DNA of 64,000 bases from [Mycobacterium] stephanolepidis (GTDB lineage: Bacteria > Actinomycetota > Actinomycetes > Mycobacteriales > Mycobacteriaceae), in the NCBI RefSeq assembly GCF_002356335.1, contig NZ_AP018165.1, positions 1,860,001 to 1,924,000 of the forward strand, read 5' to 3'. The position numbers and the translations under genes were made by a program. Every line of letters starts with the position of its first letter. Position 1 is the stretch's first letter. This document shows positions 52,209 to 63,530 of the stretch, piece by piece. Below the pieces are notes generated by a model. That model had not been told where the DNA came from and did no database searches. It was given only the letters and a program-made list of their open reading frames with translations.

Positions 52209-53685
52209 GATGACTGTCGCCGAGATCGCGGAGATCGTCGGTGGACGTCTCGACGGAATCAGTGCCGAGGAAGCCCGGCGTACGACCGTCACCGGCACCG
52301 TCGAATTCGATTCGCGCCAGGTGAGGTCCGGTGGACTGTTCTTGGCACTGCCGGGTGCCCGGGTCGACGGTCACGATCATGCCGAGGGTGCGATCGCGGC
52401 GGGTGCCGTCGTCGTGTTGGCCGCCAGGCCGGTGGGTGTACCCGCCATCGTGGTGTCGCCAACCGGCATCGCGCGTACTGAAGTATCTGCGCTGGAACAT
52501 GATTCGGACGGGTCGGGCGCCGCAGTGCTGGCCGCCACCGCAGCGCTGGCGGCCGAGGTGGCCCGTCGGCTCTCGGGGCGGGGGCTGCGCATCGTGGGTG
52601 TCACCGGCTCATCGGGCAAGACGTCGACAAAGGACCTCATCGCCGCAGTGCTAGAGCCGCTCGGCGAGGTGGTGGCGCCACCCGGATCCTTCAACAACGA
52701 GCTCGGTCATCCCTGGACGGTTCTGCGGGCCACGGAATCGACCAGGTTTCTGGTGTTGGAGCTGTCGGCTCGGCGCCCCGGAAACATCGCGGACCTGGCC
52801 GCCATCGCGCCGCCGGCCATCGGTGTAGTGCTCAACGTCGGTACGGCGCACCTGGGCGAGTTCGGTTCGCGACAGGCCATTGCCGACACCAAGGGTGAAC
52901 TGCCGCAATCACTTTCCAGTGATGGTGTGGCGGTGCTGAATGCCGATGACTCGGCGGTGGCCGCCATGGCCGCCAAGACCCGTGCCCGGGTGGTCCGCAC
53001 CAGCGTGCACAGCAGCGCCGATATCTGGGCGACAGACGTGAGCGTCGACGACCTGGCGCGTGCTCGCTTCACCCTGCATGCCGGGGACGAGGCCGTACCG
53101 GTTCAGTTGGCTGTGCACGGCGAGCACCAGGTGGGCAACGCACTGGCGGCCGCCGCGGTCGCGCGGGAATGCGGTGCCACGCTGGCGCAGGTCGCCGACG
53201 CGCTCGCCCAGGCGGGTCCGGTATCGCGGCGCCGTATGGAGGTCAGCACCCGAGATGACGGGGTTACGGTCATCAACGATGCGTACAACGCCAACCCGGA
53301 TTCGATGATGGCTGGGCTCAAGGCCCTGGTGTCGATGGCTCGTCACGGTGCGCAGCCCCGTCGCAGCTGGGCGGTGCTGGGTGAGATGGCCGAGCTGGGG
53401 CCCGATGCGATATCCGAGCATGACCGCATCGGACGGGCCGCCGTGCGCTTAGATGTCAGTCGATTGGTAGTCGTCGGAACCGGGAGGTCGCAGCGGGCAA
53501 TGCATGCGGGTGCAGTGATGGAGGGGTCGTGGGGGTCCGAGGCGGTGCTGGTGGACGATCCTGCGGCAGCCGCCACACTGCTGGCCGACGAGCTGGCGGC
53601 CGGTGACGTGGTGCTGGTCAAGGCATCGCGGTCGGCCGGGCTATGGGTCGTGGCCGATGAGCTGCTGAAGGTGGGTGACGCATGA
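52201..53685 (+). CDS. murF: UDP-MurNAc-tripeptide:D-Ala-D-Ala ligase
   Basis: 494 aa. Adds D-Ala-D-Ala to complete the stem pentapeptide. N-terminal [17 protein letters not shown]-binding [13 protein letters not shown] near residue 132, [10 protein letters not shown] near residue 360. The ATG inside murE (8 nt overlap) is taken because the family begins MIEMTV; a second ATG lies at 52210. Overlaps mraY by 4 nt. Confidence 0.96.
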   Translation: MIEMTVAEIAEIVGGRLDGISAEEARRTTVTGTVEFDSRQVRSGGLFLALPGARVDGHDHAEGAIAAGAVVVLAARPVGVPAIVVSPTGIARTEVSALEHDSDGSGAAVLAATAALAAEVARRLSGRGLRIVGVTGSSGKTSTKDLIAAVLEPLGEVVAPPGSFNNELGHPWTVLRATESTRFLVLELSARRPGNIADLAAIAPPAIGVVLNVGTAHLGEFGSRQAIADTKGELPQSLSSDGVAVLNADDSAVAAMAAKTRARVVRTSVHSSADIWATDVSVDDLARARFTLHAGDEAVPVQLAVHGEHQVGNALAAAAVARECGATLAQVADALAQAGPVSRRRMEVSTRDDGVTVINDAYNANPDSMMAGLKALVSMARHGAQPRRSWAVLGEMAELGPDAISEHDRIGRAAVRLDVSRLVVVGTGRSQRAMHAGAVMEGSWGSEAVLVDDPAAAATLLADELAAGDVVLVKASRSAGLWVVADELLKVGDA

Positions 53686-54761
53686 GGCAGATCATCATCG
53701 CGGCCGGAATCGCGATCCTGGTTTCCATCATGCTCACCCCGGTACTCATCCGGGTGTTCTCGCGGCAGGGCTTCGGTCAGGAGATCCGTGACGACGGACC
53801 GCAGCATCATCAGAAGAAGCGCGGCACTCCCTCGATGGGTGGCGTCGCGATCCTGGCAGGCATGTGGGCCGGGTACTTCGGGTCTCACCTGATCGGCATC
53901 GCGTTCGGATCCGATGGCCCCTCGGCCTCTGGGTTGTTGGTGCTGGCGTTGGCCACCATGCTCGGTGGTGTCGGTTTCATCGACGACTTCATCAAGATTC
54001 GTAAGGCGCGCAACCTCGGCCTGAACAAGACCTCCAAGACGGTCGGTCAGATCCTGTCGGCCTTGGTGTTCGGCGTGCTGGTGCTGCAGTTCCGCAACAC
54101 GGACGGGTTGACGCCAGGTAGTCCGCAGCTGTCCTACGTGCGTGAGATCGCCACCGTGGCGATGCCCGCCGTGATTTTCGTGCTCTTCTGCGTGATCCTG
54201 GTGATGTCGTGGTCCAACGCGGTCAATTTCACCGACGGATTGGATGGGCTGGCCGGCGGATGCATGGCCATGGTGACCGGCGCGTACGTCATCGTGACCT
54301 TCTGGCAGTACCGCAACGCCTGCTCCACGCATCCCGGTGTGGCGTGCTACAACGTGCGCGACCCGCTGGACCTCGCGGTGATCGCCGCGGCGACGGCCGG
54401 CGCATGTATCGGGTTCCTGTGGTGGAACGCCGCACCCGCCAAGATCTTCATGGGAGACACCGGATCGCTGGCTCTTGGCGGCATCATCGCCGGCCTGTCG
54501 GTGACCACCCGGACCGAGCTGCTCGCGGTGGTGCTGGGGGCATTGTTCGTCGCCGAGATCGTGTCGGTGGTCCTGCAGATCGCCGCGTTCCGCACCACTG
54601 GCCGCAGGGTGTTCCGGATGGCGCCGTTCCATCATCATTTCGAGCTGTTGGGTTGGGCGGAGACAACGGTCATCATCCGGTTCTGGCTGTTGACCGCGAT
54701 CGCCTGCGGCCTGGGTTTGGCGTTGTTCTACGGCGAGTGGCTCGCCACGATCGGTGACTAA
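53682..54761 (+). CDS. mraY: Phospho-MurNAc-pentapeptide transferase
   Basis: 359 aa, ten membrane helices. Makes lipid I from UDP-MurNAc-pentapeptide and decaprenyl phosphate. GFIDDFIK carries the first catalytic aspartates, [12 protein letters not shown] is the second motif, and [12 protein letters not shown] and [14 protein letters not shown] the later ones. ATG overlaps the murF stop by 4 nt. Confidence 0.97.
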   Translation: MRQIIIAAGIAILVSIMLTPVLIRVFSRQGFGQEIRDDGPQHHQKKRGTPSMGGVAILAGMWAGYFGSHLIGIAFGSDGPSASGLLVLALATMLGGVGFIDDFIKIRKARNLGLNKTSKTVGQILSALVFGVLVLQFRNTDGLTPGSPQLSYVREIATVAMPAVIFVLFCVILVMSWSNAVNFTDGLDGLAGGCMAMVTGAYVIVTFWQYRNACSTHPGVACYNVRDPLDLAVIAAATAGACIGFLWWNAAPAKIFMGDTGSLALGGIIAGLSVTTRTELLAVVLGALFVAEIVSVVLQIAAFRTTGRRVFRMAPFHHHFELLGWAETTVIIRFWLLTAIACGLGLALFYGEWLATIGD

Positions 54762-54767
54762 CCGGCC

Positions 54768-56234
54768 ATGACCGTTTCTGATATGGCCGAACTGGTCGGC
54801 GGAGCAAGTGTTCTGGTTTGTGGCGCGCGTGTCACAGGCGATGCCGTGGTCGCGGCGTTGAGTCGGCTGGCCGATCTCGACCTGCGCATTACGGTCTGCG
54901 ACGACAACGAGGACGCTCTGCGACGTCATCGCGACGCGGGGCGCGGGGCGCTCACCACCGCCGAGGCGCAGCACCACATGGCTGATCAGGATCTGGTGAT
55001 CGTCAGTCCCGGCTTCGGTCCTTCCTCGCCGATCGTGCTGGCCGCTGTGCACGCCGGGCTGCCCATCTGGGGTGATGTCGAATTGGCATGGCGTCTGGAT
55101 GCTTCCGGCCGATTTGGGCCGCCCAAGCGATGGCTGGTGGTGACCGGAACCAACGGAAAGACCACGACCACGGCCATGGTCCACGACATGCTGACGGCCG
55201 CGGGCCGCACCAGTGCGCTGTGCGGGAATATCGGCGACCCGGTGCTGAACGTGCTGGATCGCGATGTCGATTACCTGGCCGTCGAGTTGTCGAGCTTCCA
55301 ACTGCACTGGGCGCCCTCGGTGCGGCCGGCGGCCGGCGTGGTGCTCAACGTGGCCGAGGATCACCTGGACTGGCACGGGGGCATGGACGCCTACACCCGG
55401 GACAAGGCGCGAGTGCTCGAGGGTGAGGTCGCGGTCGTCGGTCTCGATGACGGAGTGGCGGCCGGACTGCTCTCCGGTGCGGCGGCGCCGATCAAGGCGG
55501 GGTTCCGTACCGGTGAACCCGTGGCCGGTGAGCTCGGAGTGCGTGACGGCCTGCTGGTGGACCGGGCGTTCGGGTCGGATGTGCCCCTGATCGAGGTGTC
55601 CAAGCTTCCGGTAGCGGGTCCGATCGGTGTGCTCAACGCGCTGGCGGCTGCCGCGCTGGCGCGTGCGGTGGGTACGCCCGCGGAGGCCGTTGCGCGGGCG
55701 CTGGAGGCCTTTCAGGTGGGACGGCACCGTGCCGAGCTGGTAGCGCGACGTCACGGTGTTTCTTACGTGGACGACTCGAAGGCCACCAATCCGCACGCGG
55801 CCGCGGCGTCCATCGCGGCGTATCGGCGCGTCATCTGGATTGCCGGGGGGTTGCTCAAGGGGGCGGCAGTCGACGATCTGGTGCGCGAATGTGCCGACCG
55901 GCTCGGCGCGGTTGTGCTGATCGGCACCGATCGGGGTGTGATTGCTGAGGCTTTGGCGCGACACGCGCCGGATGTACCCGTTGTTGCGGTTGTGACGCGC
56001 GAGGATGCTGGGGTGCAAGAGGCAAATGTGGTCTATGTGACTGATGAGGCGGATGGGGGTGGCGCTGATCTGGGTACCCGGGTCATGGCCGCGGCCGTCC
56101 GGCATGCCAGCACTGTGGCTCTGCCTGGCGACACTGTGCTGCTGGCTCCGGCCGGCGCGTCCTTCGACCAATTCAGCGGGTACTCCGAGCGTGGCGATCG
56201 ATTCGCCGCGGCGGTGCGCGCACTTACCGGTTAG
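54768..56234 (+). CDS. murD: UDP-MurNAc-L-alanine:D-glutamate ligase
   Basis: 488 aa. Adds D-Glu to UDP-MurNAc-L-Ala. N-terminal [16 protein letters not shown]-binding [13 protein letters not shown] near residue 125, [11 protein letters not shown] and [11 protein letters not shown] in the central and C-terminal domains. Starts 6 nt after mraY. Confidence 0.96.
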   Translation: MTVSDMAELVGGASVLVCGARVTGDAVVAALSRLADLDLRITVCDDNEDALRRHRDAGRGALTTAEAQHHMADQDLVIVSPGFGPSSPIVLAAVHAGLPIWGDVELAWRLDASGRFGPPKRWLVVTGTNGKTTTTAMVHDMLTAAGRTSALCGNIGDPVLNVLDRDVDYLAVELSSFQLHWAPSVRPAAGVVLNVAEDHLDWHGGMDAYTRDKARVLEGEVAVVGLDDGVAAGLLSGAAAPIKAGFRTGEPVAGELGVRDGLLVDRAFGSDVPLIEVSKLPVAGPIGVLNALAAAALARAVGTPAEAVARALEAFQVGRHRAELVARRHGVSYVDDSKATNPHAAAASIAAYRRVIWIAGGLLKGAAVDDLVRECADRLGAVVLIGTDRGVIAEALARHAPDVPVVAVVTREDAGVQEANVVYVTDEADGGGADLGTRVMAAAVRHASTVALPGDTVLLAPAGASFDQFSGYSERGDRFAAAVRALTG

Positions 56235-56245
56235 GTAACAGCGCC

Positions 56246-57802
56246 GTGTCGACCCTGACCGCTCCGTTCACCAGGTTTTTCCGCTCCGAGAACCGCTCCG
56301 CGGCGAAGACCGTAGCCAAGCCCGCCAAGAAAACCTCCGACGCGAAGACCGCCGGGTTGGTGGCACGGACTCGTCTGGGTGCCTGGCTGAACCGGCCGAT
56401 GACGTCGTTTCACCTGATCATCGCGACGGCCGCGCTGTTGACCACACTCGGCCTCATCATGGTGTTGTCCGCATCGGGCGTTGAGTCGTATGACGTGGAC
56501 GGATCTGCGTGGGCGGTGTTCGGCAAGCAGGTGCTCTGGGTCTGTGTGGGTCTGGTCGGTTTCTACATCGCGCTGCGTACTCCGATCCGGGTGATGCGTA
56601 AGTACTCGTTCCCGGCATTCGTCTTCACCATCGTCTTGATTATCTTGGTGCTGGTGCCCGGAATCGGCACATACTCCAACGGTTCTCGCGGTTGGTTCGT
56701 CTACGGCGGGATGTCGATGCAGCCTTCGGAGCTCACCAAGATCGCCTTCGCGATCTGGGGTGCGCACCTGTTGGCCTCGCGCCGCATGGAGAAGGCCTCG
56801 CTGCGCGAGATGCTGGTCCCGTTGGTGCCGGCTGCGATGATCGCACTGATCCTGATTGTCCTTCAGCCTGACCTGGGGCAGACGGTGTGCATGTCCATCA
56901 TCTTGCTGTCGCTGCTCTGGTACGCCGGGCTGCCGCTGAAGGTGTTCCTCAGTTCGGTGGTCGCCGCCGTACTGGCCGCGGCCATCCTCGCCGTTACGGC
57001 CGGATACCGCTCCGATCGGGTCAAGGCGTGGCTGGATCCGTCGGCGGACCCGCAGGCCACGGGTTATCAGTCGCGTCAAGCTCGATTCGCACTGGCCCAG
57101 GGTGGTTTCTTCGGCCAGGGTCTGGGGCAGGGATCGGCAAAATGGCACTATCTGCCCAACGCCCACAACGACTTCATTTTCGCGATCATCGGCGAGGAGC
57201 TCGGATTCGTCGGCTGCATCGGGGTGCTGGCGCTATTCGGCGTCTTTGCCTACACCGCCATGCGCATCGCCAAGCGCAGTGCCGATCCTTTCCTGCGGAT
57301 GCTGACCGCCACCGCCGGTATGTGGGTCATCGGTCAGTCCTTCATCAACATCGGATACGTGATCGGCCTGCTGCCGGTGACCGGCATCCAGCTGCCGCTG
57401 ATTTCTTCGGGTGGTACTGCCACGGCCACAGCCCTTTTCATGATCGGCCTGATCGCCAACGCGGCGCGCCACGAACCCGAGGCCGTCGCCGCGCTGCGTG
57501 CGGGTTCGGGCGACCGGATGAACAGACTGCTGCGGCTTCCCTCGCCGGAGCCGTATGTGGCGCCGCGTATAGACACGGCACGCGATCGACTGCGCGCCAA
57601 GTCGGCCGATCGGCCGCCCGAGCGCACATGGCAGCAGGACTCCGCGCAGGGGGCCAAGCGCAAGCCACGTGCACGTACCGACAGCGACGCAGGGCATCAT
57701 AGGCAGGTACAGCAGGTGCGCAGGGCCTCGGGCACGCGCGCGAGCGGCCGGTCCCGTGATCAATCCCGGGCCGGAAGTTCACGGGCCCGAAGCCATCGAT
57801 AG
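56246..57802 (+). CDS. ftsW: SEDS peptidoglycan polymerase FtsW
   Basis: 518 aa. Basic N-terminal tail (about 1-50), ten membrane helices (about 52-410) and a long, very basic C-terminal tail (about 420-518) as in mycobacterial FtsW, which contacts FtsI and FtsZ. SEDS motifs: [23 protein letters not shown] and [19 protein letters not shown]; the loop near KAWLDP contains the catalytic-type Asp region. GTG start, 11 nt after murD. Confidence 0.95.
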   Translation: MSTLTAPFTRFFRSENRSAAKTVAKPAKKTSDAKTAGLVARTRLGAWLNRPMTSFHLIIATAALLTTLGLIMVLSASGVESYDVDGSAWAVFGKQVLWVCVGLVGFYIALRTPIRVMRKYSFPAFVFTIVLIILVLVPGIGTYSNGSRGWFVYGGMSMQPSELTKIAFAIWGAHLLASRRMEKASLREMLVPLVPAAMIALILIVLQPDLGQTVCMSIILLSLLWYAGLPLKVFLSSVVAAVLAAAILAVTAGYRSDRVKAWLDPSADPQATGYQSRQARFALAQGGFFGQGLGQGSAKWHYLPNAHNDFIFAIIGEELGFVGCIGVLALFGVFAYTAMRIAKRSADPFLRMLTATAGMWVIGQSFINIGYVIGLLPVTGIQLPLISSGGTATATALFMIGLIANAARHEPEAVAALRAGSGDRMNRLLRLPSPEPYVAPRIDTARDRLRAKSADRPPERTWQQDSAQGAKRKPRARTDSDAGHHRQVQQVRRASGTRASGRSRDQSRAGSSRARSHR

Positions 57803-57847
57803 CTGCTGAACATGTGATTACCGCCAGACCGAAAGGATGCTCCCGGA

Positions 57848-59008
57848 GTGAGTGACGAACTTCGGCCGCTTTCGGTGGTACTGGCCGGGGGCGGTACCGC
57901 GGGGCACGTCGAACCCGCCATGGCGGTCGCCGATGCATTGCGTGAGATCGACCCGTCCGTACGGATCACCGCATTGGGTACCGAGCGTGGCCTGGAGACG
58001 CGGCTGGTGCCCGACCGCGGGTACGACCTGGAGCTGATCGTGCCGGTGCCGCTACCGCGCCGCCTCACCGGCGACCTGGTGCGGCTGCCGTTGCGGGTGC
58101 GCCGGGCGGTGCGGCAGACCCGGGCCGTGTTCGACAACGTCGGAGCCGACGTTGTCATCGGTTTCGGCGGTTACGTGGCGCTGCCCGCCTATCTGGCGGC
58201 GCGTCGCGGACCGTTGCGCCGCCCTCGTGTTCCGGTGGTCATTCACGAGGCGAACGCACGTGCCGGCCTTGCCAATCGGGTCGGTGCGCGCCGCGCGCAG
58301 CGCGTGTTGTCGGCCGTCTCGGACTCGGGACTGCGCCGTGCAGAGGTGGTCGGGGTACCGGTTCGTGGATCGATCACGGCGCTGGATCGCACCGCGTTGC
58401 GGCAGGAGGCACGCGCTCACTACGGATTCGACGACGATGCTCTGGTGCTCTTGGTATTCGGCGGGTCCCAGGGTGCGGTCTCCCTGAACAATGCCGTCTC
58501 GGCGGCAGCCAATGAGCTTGCCGCTGCGGGGGTTTCGGTGCTGCACGCACACGGGCCGAAGAATACGATCGAGCTGCCGCAGGGCGGTCCGCGGGATGCT
58601 CCGGGCGGCCCCAAATATGTGGCCCTGCCATACCTGGACCGCATGGATCTGGCCTACGCCGCGGCCGATATCGCCGTGTGCCGATCCGGCGCGATGACCG
58701 TCGCCGAAGTCTCGGCGGTGGGGTTGCCCGCCATCTACGTGCCTCTGCCGATCGGCAACGGCGAACAGCGGCTCAATGCGCTGCCGGTCGTCGACGCGGG
58801 GGGCGGTGTCATCGTCGCGGACCGCGACCTCACTCCGGAGACATTGGCACACATGGTGATCGAGATCGCCTCCGATTCCGGCAAGCTTGCCGAGATGACG
58901 TCGGCCGCCGCACTGTCGGGGCATCCGGACGCTGCACGGCAGGTGGCTCAGGTGGCGCTGGATGTCGCACGACAGCAGCGATCTCAGGGACGGAGTGCAT
59001 CGCGATGA
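57848..59008 (+). CDS. murG: UDP-GlcNAc:lipid I GlcNAc transferase
   Basis: 386 aa GT28. Makes lipid II. N-terminal glycine-rich loop [17 protein letters not shown], second [14 protein letters not shown], and C-terminal nucleotide-sugar motif [34 protein letters not shown] split across the domain. GTG start, 45 nt after ftsW with GAAAGGA upstream. Overlaps murC by 4 nt. Confidence 0.95.
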   Translation: MSDELRPLSVVLAGGGTAGHVEPAMAVADALREIDPSVRITALGTERGLETRLVPDRGYDLELIVPVPLPRRLTGDLVRLPLRVRRAVRQTRAVFDNVGADVVIGFGGYVALPAYLAARRGPLRRPRVPVVIHEANARAGLANRVGARRAQRVLSAVSDSGLRRAEVVGVPVRGSITALDRTALRQEARAHYGFDDDALVLLVFGGSQGAVSLNNAVSAAANELAAAGVSVLHAHGPKNTIELPQGGPRDAPGGPKYVALPYLDRMDLAYAAADIAVCRSGAMTVAEVSAVGLPAIYVPLPIGNGEQRLNALPVVDAGGGVIVADRDLTPETLAHMVIEIASDSGKLAEMTSAAALSGHPDAARQVAQVALDVARQQRSQGRSASR

Positions 59009-60477
59009 ACATCGGTCCACTTCCGGAGCATCTGCGCCGTGTGCACATGGTCGGCATCGGCGGTGCCGGGATGTCAGGTATCGCCAGAATCCTGCTGGAC
59101 AGGGGAGCGCAGGTGTCGGGCTCCGATGCCAAGGAATCTCGTGGCGTGCTCGCACTGCGTACCCGCGGTGCCCTCGTCAATATCGGCCACGACGGCGACG
59201 CACTGGACCTGCTGCCGGGCGGTCCCACCGTGGTGGTTACCACCCACGCTGCCATTCCCAAGACGAATCCTGAACTGGTGGAAGCTCATCGGCGTGGAAT
59301 ACCGGTCCTGCTGCGCCCGGTTGTGCTCGCGGACCTGATGGCCGGATACCGCACCCTCATGGTGACCGGAACGCACGGCAAGACCAGCACCACCTCCATG
59401 CTCATTGTGGCGCTGCAGCATTGCGGATACGACCCATCGTTCGCGGTCGGCGGTGAGCTCAACGAGGCCGGCACCAACGCCCACCATGGCAGTGGGGACG
59501 TGTTCGTGGCCGAGGCCGACGAAAGTGACGGTTCACTGCTGCAGTACCGGCCCGATCTCATCGTCGTGACCAACATCGAGGCGGACCATCTCGATCACTT
59601 CGGCAGTGTCGAGGCCTATACCGCGGTGTTCGACGAATTCACCGAAACGTTGGGCCCCGAAGGGGTCCTGGTGGTGTGTCTGGATGATCCGGGGTCCGCG
59701 GCGTTGGCGCGCCGGGCTCACGAACGCGGACTACGAGTACGTGGCTATGGCAGCGTCGAACAGGCCGATGCCGCGGGCGTCCCGGTGGCCGGATGGCTGC
59801 GTGATTGGCAGTTCAAGGACACCGGAGCGTTCGCACAGATCCAGCTGGCGGGCGAGAAGACCTCTCGCACCATGCGATTGTCGGTGCCGGGTCGGCACAT
59901 GGCCCTGAACGCACTGGCCGCCGTGGTGGCGGCCGCCGAGATCGGGGCCTCCGTCGAGGATGTGCTCGATGGGCTGGCCGGATTTGAAGGTGTGCGCCGC
60001 CGATTCGAATTGGTCGGTCAGGTCGAGAGTGTCCGGGTCTTCGATGACTACGCGCACCATCCCACCGAGGTTCGTACGGTGCTACAGGCTGTTTCCGGAA
60101 TCGTCGCGCAACAGGGATTTGGCCGCTCCGTCGTGGTCTTTCAGCCGCACTTGTACTCCCGCACGGCAGCTTTCGCGACGGAGTTCGCCGAGGCGCTCAG
60201 TGTTGCCGATCTGGTGTTCGTGCTGGATGTCTACGGGGCGCGCGAAGCGCCGCTGCCGGGTGTCAGCGGTGCGCTGATCGTCGAGCAGATCTCCGGGGTG
60301 CCGGTGCATTACCTGCCAGACCTGTCGACCGTTGCCGCGCATGTCGCCGCGGCCACGGCGCCGGGGGATCTGGTGGTCACGATGGGTGCGGGCGATGTCA
60401 CGCTGCAGGGCAAGGAGATCGTGCGCGCGTTGCGCGCGCGTGCCAATGACTGGCCGCCCCCCAGGAACGGTCAATGA
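59005..60477 (+). CDS. murC: UDP-MurNAc:L-alanine ligase
   Basis: 490 aa. First Mur ligase of the stem peptide. [17 protein letters not shown] at the N-terminus, ATP-binding [14 protein letters not shown] near residue 120, [10 protein letters not shown] and [10 protein letters not shown]. The ATG overlaps the murG stop by 4 nt; an upstream open frame is shadow sequence within murG. Confidence 0.96.
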   Translation: MNIGPLPEHLRRVHMVGIGGAGMSGIARILLDRGAQVSGSDAKESRGVLALRTRGALVNIGHDGDALDLLPGGPTVVVTTHAAIPKTNPELVEAHRRGIPVLLRPVVLADLMAGYRTLMVTGTHGKTSTTSMLIVALQHCGYDPSFAVGGELNEAGTNAHHGSGDVFVAEADESDGSLLQYRPDLIVVTNIEADHLDHFGSVEAYTAVFDEFTETLGPEGVLVVCLDDPGSAALARRAHERGLRVRGYGSVEQADAAGVPVAGWLRDWQFKDTGAFAQIQLAGEKTSRTMRLSVPGRHMALNALAAVVAAAEIGASVEDVLDGLAGFEGVRRRFELVGQVESVRVFDDYAHHPTEVRTVLQAVSGIVAQQGFGRSVVVFQPHLYSRTAAFATEFAEALSVADLVFVLDVYGAREAPLPGVSGALIVEQISGVPVHYLPDLSTVAAHVAAATAPGDLVVTMGAGDVTLQGKEIVRALRARANDWPPPRNGQ

Positions 60478-61418
60478 GCGAGCCGGACAAGACTTCCGAG
60501 GAGGCAGCGGAGTCAGCTCCGGTGTCTGACGAGATCGAGGATTCCGCCGCCGAGGCGATCGAGGAGGACGCCGGCGCCGAGCAGGCGGATGACGACGAGT
60601 CCGCCGAGGGGCCGCGGATGCGGGCCAGGCGCGAGCGGATGGAGCGCCGGGACGCACAGCGGCGCGCGATCGCCCTGGAGCAGGCGCGGCGTGAGGCGAA
60701 GGCGGCCGCCAAGGGCAAGCACGTAGACCAGGGCAAGAGCGCGGGGCGTGGGAAGGTTCAGGGTCTGCACACACTGCTGCTCGCGGTGCTGCTCACCGTC
60801 ATCGCGGTGGGGCTGGGCGCGATTCTGTACTTCACGCCACTGATGTCCGTGCGCCAGACCGTGGTGACGGGCACCGGGGTGGTCACCCAAGAGGACGTCC
60901 TTCGTGAACTGAACATCACCAAGGGAACGCGGCTGCTGCAGATCGATACCGCCGCGGCCGCGGACCGGGTGGCCAGCATTCGCCGGGTGGCCAGCGCGCG
61001 CGTGCAATGCGAGTACCCGTCCACCTTGCGCGTCACGATCGTCGAAAGGGTGCCGGTCGCGGCGTGGGCGGGCGGCGACGGGACGCACCTCATCGATCGC
61101 GACGGGGTGGATTTCGCCAACGAACCGCCACCGCCGGGCATCCCGGTGCTGGATGTGGTGGCTCCGGGTCCGCAGGACCCGACGACCAAGGTGGCACTGC
61201 AGGTCCTCACCTCGCTGGCACCGGACCTGGCGCGACAGGTCGCCAAGATCGCTGCGCCCTCGGTCTCGTCTATCACGCTTACCCTCGACGACGGTCGCAC
61301 CATCGTGTGGGGGACTACCGACCGCACCGCAGAGAAGGCGGAAAAGCTGGGGGCCCTGCTTACGCAGCCCGGTCGCATGTACGACGTGTCCAGCCCCGAT
61401 CTGCCCACGGTCAAGTAG
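60474..61418 (+). CDS. ftsQ: Cell division protein FtsQ
   Basis: 314 aa. Acidic-basic cytoplasmic tail (1-95), one membrane helix (about 98-118), then POTRA (about 122-190, [17 protein letters not shown]) and the FtsQ beta domain. The long cytoplasmic tail is typical of mycobacteria. Overlaps murC by 4 nt. Connects FtsL/FtsB-type proteins with the rest of the divisome. Confidence 0.93.
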   Translation: MSEPDKTSEEAAESAPVSDEIEDSAAEAIEEDAGAEQADDDESAEGPRMRARRERMERRDAQRRAIALEQARREAKAAAKGKHVDQGKSAGRGKVQGLHTLLLAVLLTVIAVGLGAILYFTPLMSVRQTVVTGTGVVTQEDVLRELNITKGTRLLQIDTAAAADRVASIRRVASARVQCEYPSTLRVTIVERVPVAAWAGGDGTHLIDRDGVDFANEPPPPGIPVLDVVAPGPQDPTTKVALQVLTSLAPDLARQVAKIAAPSVSSITLTLDDGRTIVWGTTDRTAEKAEKLGALLTQPGRMYDVSSPDLPTVK

Positions 61419-61627
61419 ACGACCGGACTGCTCGCGGTTTTCAGAAATAGCCACGGGAAAATCCAGCGATCCATCGGCGCGCCTCCCGGGTGCGGCTAAC
61501 CGCGCCCCCTACCGTTCTGTTTCAGCGGGACAACCTGACATAACTCTAAGCCTGAGGTAGAGGTTGAGAGTTTGCAGAGAGGCTCCAGCTACTCAGACCA
61601 CGGCAGCAACCAGGGAGGAAGGCGACC
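61419..61627 (+). other. 209 nt ftsQ-ftsZ intergenic region
   Basis: Probably holds ftsZ-specific promoters, as in other mycobacteria. TACCGT (61510-61515) fits a -10, and GACATAACTCTAAGC (around 61537-61551) resembles a conserved stretch I recall upstream of mycobacterial ftsZ. GGGAGGAAGG precedes the ATG. No gene seen. Confidence 0.4.
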
Positions 61628-62785
61628 ATGACGCCTCCACACAACTACCTCGCGGTGATCAAGGTCGTCGGCATCGGGGGCGGCGGCGTCAACGCCGTTA
61701 ACCGCATGATCGAACACGGCCTCAAGGGGGTCGAGTTCATCGCGATCAACACCGATGCGCAGGCGCTGCTGATGAGCGACGCCGACGTCAAGCTCGACGT
61801 CGGCCGCGATTCCACGCGCGGCCTGGGAGCGGGCGCGGACCCCGACGTGGGCCGCAAGGCCGCCGAGGATGCCAAGGATGAGATCGAGGAGCTCCTCAAG
61901 GGCGCCGACATGGTCTTCGTCACCGCCGGTGAGGGTGGTGGCACCGGTACCGGTGGCGCACCCGTGGTGGCCAGCATCGCGCGCAAGCTCGGTGCGCTGA
62001 CCATCGGCGTGGTCACCCGGCCGTTTTCCTTCGAGGGCAAGCGTCGCAGCGGTCAGGCCGAGAACGGAATTGGCTCGCTGCGCGAGAGCTGCGACACCCT
62101 GATCGTCATCCCCAACGATCGCCTGCTGCAGATGGGCGATGCCGCGGTATCGCTCATGGACGCATTCCGCAGCGCCGACGAGGTGCTGCTCAATGGTGTT
62201 CAGGGCATCACCGACCTCATCACCACACCGGGTCTGATCAACGTCGACTTCGCCGACGTGAAGAGCGTCATGTCCGGCGCCGGTAGCGCGTTGATGGGTA
62301 TCGGGTCCTCACGTGGCGACGGCAGGGCACTCAAAGCCGCCGAGACCGCTATCAATTCACCACTTCTCGAGGCCTCGATGGAGGGTGCTCAGGGCGTGCT
62401 GATGTCGATCGCCGGTGGCAGCGACCTGGGTCTGTTCGAGATCAACGAAGCGGCCTCGCTGGTGCAGGAGTCGGCGCACCCCGAAGCCAACATCATCTTC
62501 GGAACCGTCATCGATGATTCACTCGGCGACGAGGTGCGAGTCACCGTCATCGCCGCCGGTTTCGACGCCGGCGGCCCCAGTCGCAAGCCGATCAGCGGCA
62601 CCGCGGCCCCTGGCACCGTTGCCCCGGGCAAGGCCGGCGAGGTCAACGGCTCGCGCGCCAACGGGACCAGCATCTTCGACACCATCGATGCGCAGAGCCT
62701 GCCCAGGGACACCAACGGGTCTACGGTGACGCTCGGTGGCGGCGATGAGGACGACGTCGATGTGCCCCCCTTCATGCGACGCTGA
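61628..62785 (+). CDS. ftsZ: Cell division GTPase FtsZ
   Basis: 385 aa tubulin homologue forming the Z-ring. GTP-binding GGGTGTG at 103-109, T7-loop NVDFADV near 205, and the conserved C-terminal tip [11 protein letters not shown] that binds FtsW, SepF and others. ATG with GGAGGAAGG upstream. Confidence 0.98.
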   Translation: MTPPHNYLAVIKVVGIGGGGVNAVNRMIEHGLKGVEFIAINTDAQALLMSDADVKLDVGRDSTRGLGAGADPDVGRKAAEDAKDEIEELLKGADMVFVTAGEGGGTGTGGAPVVASIARKLGALTIGVVTRPFSFEGKRRSGQAENGIGSLRESCDTLIVIPNDRLLQMGDAAVSLMDAFRSADEVLLNGVQGITDLITTPGLINVDFADVKSVMSGAGSALMGIGSSRGDGRALKAAETAINSPLLEASMEGAQGVLMSIAGGSDLGLFEINEAASLVQESAHPEANIIFGTVIDDSLGDEVRVTVIAAGFDAGGPSRKPISGTAAPGTVAPGKAGEVNGSRANGTSIFDTIDAQSLPRDTNGSTVTLGGGDEDDVDVPPFMRR

Positions 62786-62809
62786 CGGCTTGCTACTCAA
62801 CCGACGAAC

Positions 62810-62815
62810 TACCCT
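62810..62815 (+). promoter_or_regulatory. -10 hexamer TACCCT for pgeF
   Basis: TACCCT stands 7 nt before the ATG at 62823, in the 37 nt ftsZ-pgeF gap; predicts a leaderless pgeF mRNA independent of ftsZ. Confidence 0.55.
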
Positions 62816-62822
62816 CTGACGT

Positions 62823-63530
62823 ATGGGTTTTCGAGTTCGACGTGTCACCACCACCAGGCGCGGTGGTGTGTCGCGCGCACCTTTCGACAGTTTCAACCTC
62901 GGTGATCACGTTGGTGACGACCCCGATGCGGTGGCTGCCAACCGGTCACGCCTGGCGAGTGCGCTGGGCTTGCCGGACGATCGTCTGATCTGGATGCAGC
63001 AGGTTCACGGTGACAATGTGCACCGCGTCGAGGGGCCCGGAACATCGGTTATCCCGGAGACCGACGCGTTGTTGACCACCGAACCCGGCATCGCGCTCGC
63101 GGTCCTGACCGCGGACTGCGTCCCGGTGCTGTTCGCCGATGCGAGCGCGGGAGTCGTCGCGGGCGCCCATGCCGGACGGGTCGGCGCGAAACTCGGCATC
63201 GTGCCGCGCACCATCGAAGCCATGGTGGAGGCCGGCGCTCGGGTGGAACGTATCTCGGCCTTTCTCGGGCCGGCGGTAAGCGGCCGGTATTACGAGGTGC
63301 CGGCCGATATGGCCGCGGATGTGGAGACGGCGCTGCCGGGGAGTCGCACTACCACCGCCGCAGGCACGCCGGGCCTGGATCTGCGGGCCGGAATCGCCCG
63401 GCAGCTTTCCGGATTGGGTGTGAGGGCCATCGACATCGACCCGCGCTGCACGGTCGAGGACCCGGATTTGTTCAGTTATCGCCGGGAGCCTCGCACCGGA
63501 CGGCTGGCCTCGGTGATCTGGCTCAGTTGA
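62823..63530 (+). CDS. pgeF: Multicopper-polyphenol-oxidoreductase-fold purine hydrolase (YfiH/PgeF family)
   Basis: 235 aa. Zinc ligands H62 (QQVHGDNV), C99 (TADCVPVLF) and H116 (GAHAGRVG) are in place. Family members were variously described as laccases, peptidoglycan-editing factors and purine nucleoside phosphorylase/deaminases; I keep the family name. Matches Rv2149c. Its stop overlaps the next ATG by 1 nt. Confidence 0.9.
   Translation: MGFRVRRVTTTRRGGVSRAPFDSFNLGDHVGDDPDAVAANRSRLASALGLPDDRLIWMQQVHGDNVHRVEGPGTSVIPETDALLTTEPGIALAVLTADCVPVLFADASAGVVAGAHAGRVGAKLGIVPRTIEAMVEAGARVERISAFLGPAVSGRYYEVPADMAADVETALPGSRTTTAAGTPGLDLRAGIARQLSGLGVRAIDIDPRCTVEDPDLFSYRREPRTGRLASVIWLS

Noticed and set aside
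53343..56171. A 942-codon open frame on the minus strand across murF, mraY and murD
   Set aside because: It is antisense to three certain genes and its product is rich in His, Arg, Gln and Gly without domains. Long antisense frames are common in GC-rich DNA.
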